Positions 29,094-34,348 of a stretch of 34,348 nt of DNA are shown piece by piece. Origin of the DNA: Chara braunii (lineage: Eukaryota; Streptophyta; Charophyceae; Charales; Characeae). The stretch is taken from NCBI GenBank assembly GCA_003427395.1, contig BFEA01000082.1, positions 2,707,431-2,741,778 of the forward strand, read 5' to 3'. How positions within the stretch are numbered: position 1 is the first letter of the stretch; each line of letters begins with the position of its first letter. A program made the position numbers and the translations under genes. The notes beneath the pieces are model-generated. The model did no database searches. It saw only the letters and a program-made list of their open reading frames with translations, and was not told where the DNA came from.

Positions 29094-31529
29094 ATGGCTA
29101 TGCTGACGCTGACGATGGTGATAATGATGATGGCAGTCATCCCGACACGGGTGGTAGCGGTAGCTGGAGCAGATGGGATGTCCACAGCTCGGAGAGGGAG
29201 GGAGTCCGTTGTGGGAACGGAGAGCGGACATCAGGACATTGACGAGATGCGAGGAGGGAGGAGGATTCAGGCAGATCCAGACCCCTCGGCTGCTATTCTC
29301 ATCACAAACAGGACTCTTCTTCAAGGTACCCGCGTGGTTCTGACCGTTACAAATGCCGCCGGTCCTTCGTCGGGAACGATTGAGTGTTTTACATGGGTCA
29401 GGAGCGTCGTTTTCAGCTCGGAGAAGGGGCTGTTCTTCTTCATGCAGGATGATAGCTGCTGGGATACGACTACAAACAGCTACGTCAGAGGAAGTCGCTA
29501 TCTGTGCAAGGGCGATTTGCGTGGCATTGCCACCTCTGGGGACGCGCAAGGCAAGTCCTCCGTGCTCACTCTCTACTGGTCGTCGGGAGGTCTCAACGGC
29601 ACTGCGGATAGTGCTTCCACGAGCCTGGCATGGGGCGCCATTGCTAACTACTGGGGGTTCGATCTGTCGCGGAATGAGCAGTATCTCGTTGCGCCCGTTG
29701 ATTGGGGTCTGGGATTCGTCAACACGATGGACGGTTCTAGAACCACTTTTATGATTGCCGATTTCAACTGTATGTTCGGAGCCCTCAATCCTAACGGCAC
29801 GATCTTGTACGTCGCGACAGGGGGCTGCCTTGAGCGCTCTGCCATGGACGGCGAGTCGCCGGGCAGCTTTGTCAATAACTTTCAAACTGTAGCATGCCCT
29901 AGTCAGCCTATTTCTGGTAATCCTCCTTCGCTTGCCTTCGGTTATCGCAGTTTTCTCCAAGACGGGTCTTACCTCTACTCTATTGACCGACCTAACGCTA
30001 GAATTCTAGGCTTCGACCTAATTACTGGGACCATGGAGGTGGTCAGTGGAACCAGGATACCTTACTATGTAGCTGACAACCATAACCGGGTGGGGATATT
30101 TAATTTGAGGGAGCTTGCGCTGACACAAGATGGATGCAACCTGTTCTTCGTCGCATATGGGGCGACGAATGTCCGGTGGGTGACTTTCGATAAACCGGGA
30201 GGCATCGTGGTTAGAGAAGAGACGGTGGCCAGATGCATTGTCCCGGGAGGATGCACGATCGGGTGGGTGACTTTCGATAAACCGGGAGGCATCGTGGTTA
30301 GAGAAGAGACGGTGGCCAGATGCATTGTCCCGGGTACCTGTCTCTTATACACATCTAGATGTGTATAAGAGACAGGATGCAACCTGTTCTTCGTCGCATA
30401 TGGGGCGACGAATGTCCGGTGGGTGACTTTCGATAAACCGGGAGGCATCGTGGTTAGAGAAGAGACGGTGGCCAGATGCATTGTCCCGGGAGGATGCACG
30501 ATCGGGTGGGTGACTTTCGATAAACCGGGAGGCATCGTGGTTAGAGAAGAGACGGTGGCCAGATGCATTGTCCCGGGAGGATGCACGATCGGGACGCTTG
30601 CGTTGGATAACGATGACAGCCATTTGTACGTGTCGATCCAGACGGGGGAGCTGTTCGAATTGCCAATCAACAAGCTGGGACTGCACCGATGCATCGGTGC
30701 ATTTCCAACGCCAGTAACACCGACACAGGGGAGCTCAGCCCATGATGCCCATCCATCGCCATCGCCATCGTCATCCGCAGCACAGTCTACACAATCTTCC
30801 CCGTCGCCATCGTCGTCAGCAACATCGACCGCATCTTCATCATCGCCGCCATCAGCACCGACAGACGGGAGCTCAGCCCATCCATCGCCATCGCCATCGC
30901 TATCCGCATCACAATTTACCGAATCTTCCCCGTCCCCATCAACAGAATCATCATCATCGTCATCGTCATCTGCACAGCGGTCATCGCCATTGCCAGAACC
31001 GCCCACTGATCTACCTGCAGAGGGAGACACAGAGACTCAGCGATCGCCATCAGCGGGGTCATCAGGCTCGGCAGCACATACTGGCAATGAAACAATCTTC
31101 CTTGGTCGGTTTTCTGACATTGTCTCGACTCCTGCGCCTGCAACTCCCCAAACCCAACCCAAGAAACGTGTTAGTGTCGGCCTGATTGTCGGATTGGTCG
31201 TGGCAGACTGTCTGACCTTCGCCGCACTCGCTGGTGCAGCTGTGTCTCTCTATTTTCGACCGACAAAATCATCAGCGATGGCGGGACCTGGCGGAATGAC
31301 CGCACGGTCTTCCGCCCTTGAACCCCCCGTAGCAGGGACCTCCGCTCCCCAACAAGGTGAACCCGTAGCATGGTCTTCTGCTCTCGAACGTCCGATTTAT
31401 AGGGCATACTCACACGAGGACGTTTGTACTTATTTCGGGACGGAACTGTGGCCAGATGCATCCAGGTGCCATTTCTCGATTTATGCGTGTCATCCTTGCG
31501 CAGGGGCCACGCTAATAATCCAGCCATGA
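29094..31529 (+). CDS. Surface protein paralogue 2: propeller-like ectodomain, SP stalk, TM; split by adapter artefact
   Basis: ATG 29094 is preferred over an upstream ATG at 28602 because similarity to paralogue 1 begins here with a classic signal peptide (TMVIMMMAVI core, then AVAGADG). The ectodomain has five or more propeller-type turns (LSRNEQYLVA, LNPNGTILYVA, FLQDGSYLYS, LTQDGCNLFFV, LDNDDSHLYVS) and conserved Cys. A Ser/Pro-rich stalk spans about 30740-31080. A membrane helix follows at 31170-31256 (GLIVGLVVADCLTFAALAG), then a tail with ALE-PVA-like repeats. The apparent stop at 30366-30368 lies inside a Nextera junction adapter. The 243-bp inserted segment is a multiple of three, so both halves share one frame. 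The last residues, after ALERPI, do not match paralogue 1 and may be intron read-through. Confidence 0.75.
30133..30334 (+). repeat. 202-bp duplication, left copy
   Basis: Identical to 30376-30577 (offset 243). The copies flank the adapter and the duplication is almost certainly an assembly artefact. Confidence 0.9.
30177..30334 (+). repeat. 87-bp tandem repeat inside the duplication
   Basis: A 29-codon unit starting WVTFDKPGGI and ending GGCTIG repeats with a period of 87 bp and full identity, and appears again in the right-hand duplicate. Paralogue 1 has a single equivalent unit. Confidence 0.85.
30338..30375. other. Nextera mate-pair junction adapter (contaminant)
   Basis: Two 19-bp Tn5 mosaic ends meet head to head: CTGTCTCTTATACACATCT at 30338-30356 and its exact reverse complement at 30357-30375. 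This 38-bp palindrome is the circularisation junction left in Nextera mate-pair libraries. Three extra bases (TAC, 30335-30337) precede it. It is laboratory sequence, not genome. Confidence 0.97.
30376..30577 (+). repeat. 202-bp duplication, right copy
   Basis: Exact copy of 30133-30334. After it the gene continues normally into the conserved LALDNDDSHLYVS segment. Confidence 0.9.
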
Positions 31530-32431
31530 GGTGGACGGGCGGCGCTGCTGCGCTTGCATCGCACTGTGGTTTCACCGGCTCTGAATTTTTTAATTACGGA
31601 CGCCGGGAGTATTGTGGGGAGGGTAACTCCCCTGCGACCGAATAGCTTCGTCTTGTCTCTCTCATGGTCCCTCCCCCTTGCCAGGTTGGCAGGCATGGGT
31701 GAGATCTGGATGATGCCCCCCATATCAGTATTATGAACAGGTCGGGGCTTTCGCCTTGGTCACAGATACGGAGGCTCCATGTATACATCGCTGCTGTGTT
31801 AGCATTGGTCTGGTGCTGCTGTTGGTGGAAAGATGTTCACTCCGTCAAGGTCAAGAGTGGTTTGCTGTTGATTGCCCAGGAGACGGTTTTATGAAGAAGA
31901 TATACATCATGCTTGTGTGGCCTTGATTTGCTGATGTATTAGCTTCTTGTGCCTGGAGATTTTGAAGTGGACAATTGCAGAGGATCTGGGAGTTATCAAG
32001 GGTCAGACATGGCGTTTATCATGCTGGCGTGCTTTCTTTGGAGTGTGTGTCTCCTTTGAGTATGAGGATGCAGCTGTTACCTGCGAGCATAAAGTGGTGT
32101 TTGTCGTGTCTGTGTGGCGTTGATTGGTTGAAGTGCTGGATTTGCTAGTGCCTTTTCCTACGGTCGATGATGGACGAGAGTAGCAGGAATATTGTCGTGC
32201 CATTGTGTGCAATCATCTGTTCTTCGTGGTTAGCTTGCGATCTGCTCTTTGGGATCGACTTTCCATGTGTAATGCTCTATAGGCTGCCAGTGCCACGTGT
32301 TTTCTGTTACTGCACGAAGGTGAGGAGTACTGTTGTGCCACCAAGTGGAATCTTTTGCTCTCCACCTCATGATTGATCTGCTACGACTGCCACTCCATAA
32401 TCCGCCACGTGCACACAGTTGTGCCATCAGA
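31530..32431. other. Region downstream of paralogue 2, no supportable exon
   Basis: No open frame of length or domain content is seen, and no kinase-like motif. The sequence is G/T-rich on the plus strand. Confidence 0.45.
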
Positions 32432-33615
32432 GAAATTGGGTTTAATTTTTTTTAAGTGATTTACACTTTTGGACGTTTTTTAGTTTAAGGTTAGGGATGG
32501 ACCTGCCATTTATAATCGGATGATATCCTGGAGATCAGCCAGAATGACAGGCTTGATGTTGTCCCCCATCAATCATGTGATTTTAGGGAATTTTTGGACA
32601 CTCTTCTTCTGATGCAGCCCACAGTAGGCTTGCCTCCCTCTGTCGTCTTTTGACTGAAATTCCCTTTGGCTGTTGGATAGAAGGAAGTGGGACATCTGGC
32701 TTATTGGAAATCTGCTTTGCTCGAAATTGGGTTTAACTTTTTGAGGTGATTTACACTTCTTGACGTTTTTTAGGTTTTTGTTAATTCATTTTGTGTTGAG
32801 TATTAGTTATGATTACGGTTTCTGTTATGTAGATAACTTAGAGTTAGGATGATTACAGTAGTTGTATCAGGGAATAAGTCAGGAATTTGCGTGATGCTTT
32901 GCGTTGTGCGTTGTAAAGGTGATAGACGGCAGATTGTACTCGATTATGATAATTTTGTCAGCCATTGGCTTGATTGCAGATGACTGTATGCCACGAAAAG
33001 CAAATTATTGGAATCCTGGAGATTATCCAGAATGACAGGCTTGATGTTGCCCCCCATCAAGTATGTCATTTAGGACAATCTACTTCTGCCGATTGATTGG
33101 AGAGACTGGGACATTGGGCTTATTGGAAATCTGCTTTGTTCAAAAATGGGTATAATTTCTTGAGGTGATTTACACTTCTTCACCGTTTTTTTGTTTTAGG
33201 GTTACGGATGGACCTGCCATATATAATCGGATGATATCCTGGACACTATCCAGAATGATAGGCTTGATGTTGCCCCCCATCAATCATGTCATTTTGGACA
33301 CTCTTCTTCTGCTGCAGCCCACAGTAGGTTTGCCTCCCTCTGTTGTCTTTAGACTGAAATTCCCTTTGGCTGTTGGATCGGAGAAAGTGGGACATTCGGC
33401 TTATTGGAAATTTGCTTTGCTCGAAATTGGCTTTAATTTTTAGGTGATTTACACTTCTTGACGTTTTTGAAGGTTTTGGTGAATTAGTCCTTAATTGGGA
33501 ATTCATTTTGTGTTGAGTATTAGTCATGATTACAGTTTCTGTTTTGTAAATAATTTAGGGTTAGGGATTATTACGGTAATTGTATCAGGGAATAGGTTAG
33601 AAATTTGTGTGATTG
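32432..33615 (+). repeat. Tandem duplication, about 475-bp unit plus a partial copy
   Basis: Blocks at about 32432-32905 and 33141-33615 align throughout, sharing GGTGATTTACACTTCT, GGATGGACCTGCCAT, CAGCCCACAGTAGG, TTTGGCTGTTGGAT and TTGTGTTGAGTATTAG. The offset is about 700-710 bp. A partial third copy fills 33003-33140. Each carries TTGATG...CATCAA as a small stem around a C-run. The copies differ at roughly one base in ten by eye. No coding frame is conserved. Confidence 0.85.
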
Positions 33616-34279
33616 TTTTTGATAATATAGAATTAATAGATACATTGGAATAGGAGTAAATTCAGAGTATTAACATAGACTAGGGTTTGTGACTAGAGAT
33701 CTGCACGGGATGGGCTGAAGACAGGCGTCTTCACTGTGGGAGGTCCGTGGTTGGGGAAGGGACTGGCCGGAAGTGCCTCTCCCAGCCTGGATTGGCTACA
33801 GAATTCATGTGAGGGACGCCGGGCCCGTTTCCTGGTTTTATAATAAAGGGAAAATTTTCGAAATGCCCCTGAATTTTGCGTTTATTTGCGTTTTGCCCCT
33901 CCGACGGCCGACTTACCCTGATTTGCCCCTGGGGCCTCTGAACTTCCCAGCAGGCCCCTGTCAGCGAGGGGCGCAACTTTTCGGAATGCCCCTACCGGAC
34001 CGCCGGTCCCATTTCCCGTGGTGGCTGTCCGATTTGCCCTTTTGCGATGGATGCATCTTCCTGGGATGCCCTCCAGCCGGGAGGCCCATTCGAGTTGGCA
34101 TTCGAATTCAAACTCCTTGCTTTTTCCAAGCCACCGCGCAAAAAAACAGCGCTCCACTCCACGTTCTGTCCACTGCTCCAATACACCATGGAGTGAATTC
34201 TTCCGCTATTGCAACCTGCCGCCGCCTTCGACGTCCTCTGAGTACGTTGCCGAAGGTGAACGTTTCTCCCCTTCTTCCA

Positions 34280-34282
<3 letters not shown>
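33616..34282. other. Terminal region with recurring TGCCCCT words
   Basis: Between 33860 and 34050 the phrase TTTGCCCCT or ATGCCCCT recurs at irregular spacing (near 33864, 33892, 33922 and 33985, with a weaker match near 34036). No coding frame is convincing. Confidence 0.4.

Positions 34283-34348
<66 letters not shown>
34283..34348. repeat. (CT)n microsatellite at window end
   Basis: Pure CT repeat of at least 66 bp runs off the end of the window. Confidence 0.97.

Noticed and set aside
30369-31529. Separate second gene starting at ATG 30423
   Set aside because: Same frame and continuous domain with the upstream ORF; the separation is caused only by the adapter and duplication.

Overview
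The window looks like nuclear DNA of a large, repeat-rich plant-lineage genome. Intergenic sequence dominates, and it holds chromovirus-type Ty3/gypsy remains, a tRNA-derived SINE, a hAT-like DNA transposon, foldback sequences, long microsatellites and plant-type GTAAGT donor sites. There are no operons or bacterial gene packing. My best guess is a charophyte alga such as Chara, based on general recollection of that genome's style and not on anything decisive in the sequence. The assembly is a draft: it has a 522-base N gap (17575-18096), three isolated Ns and one uncleaned library adapter.

Layout. 1-1010 is a tandem array built on a small hairpin (CCCGCT-AGC-AGCGGG). 2400-2930 is a degenerate minisatellite of about 30 bp. 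3550-3860 is a dense cluster of short perfect stems. 4050-5155 (minus) and 16335-17195 (plus) are two diverged copies of one dispersed, partly protein-coding repeat. 5200-9990 has no gene I can support. 11478-13634 is a broken chromovirus: integrase with frame breaks and no catalytic glutamate, then an AT-rich interruption, then an intact chromodomain. 15065-15557 is a tRNA-derived SINE. 17441-18354 is a hAT-like element with an 8-bp target duplication and the N gap inside it. 19891-21117 (minus) holds frame-broken charged/proline-rich coding sequence.

The most gene-like content is a pair of same-strand paralogues, at 22499-24320 and 29094-31529. Each encodes a signal peptide, a beta-propeller-like ectodomain with repeated DG-x-LYV-type turns, a Ser/Pro-rich arabinogalactan-like stalk, one transmembrane helix and a short tail. 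They look like type I cell-surface proteins of a lineage-specific family I cannot name. Paralogue 1 has a frame break just after the signal-peptide region and ends at a strong splice donor, so more exons may follow. Paralogue 2 is cut by a 38-bp Nextera mate-pair junction adapter flanked by an exact 202-bp duplication. Its in-frame stop is therefore an assembly artefact and the two ORFs there are one gene.

Between and after the paralogues lie a foldback MITE-like element (27763-27977), a short retroposed tail with a perfect 12-bp target duplication (24374-24449), microsatellites, and a tandem duplication of about 0.5 kb (32432-33615). The window ends in a CT microsatellite.
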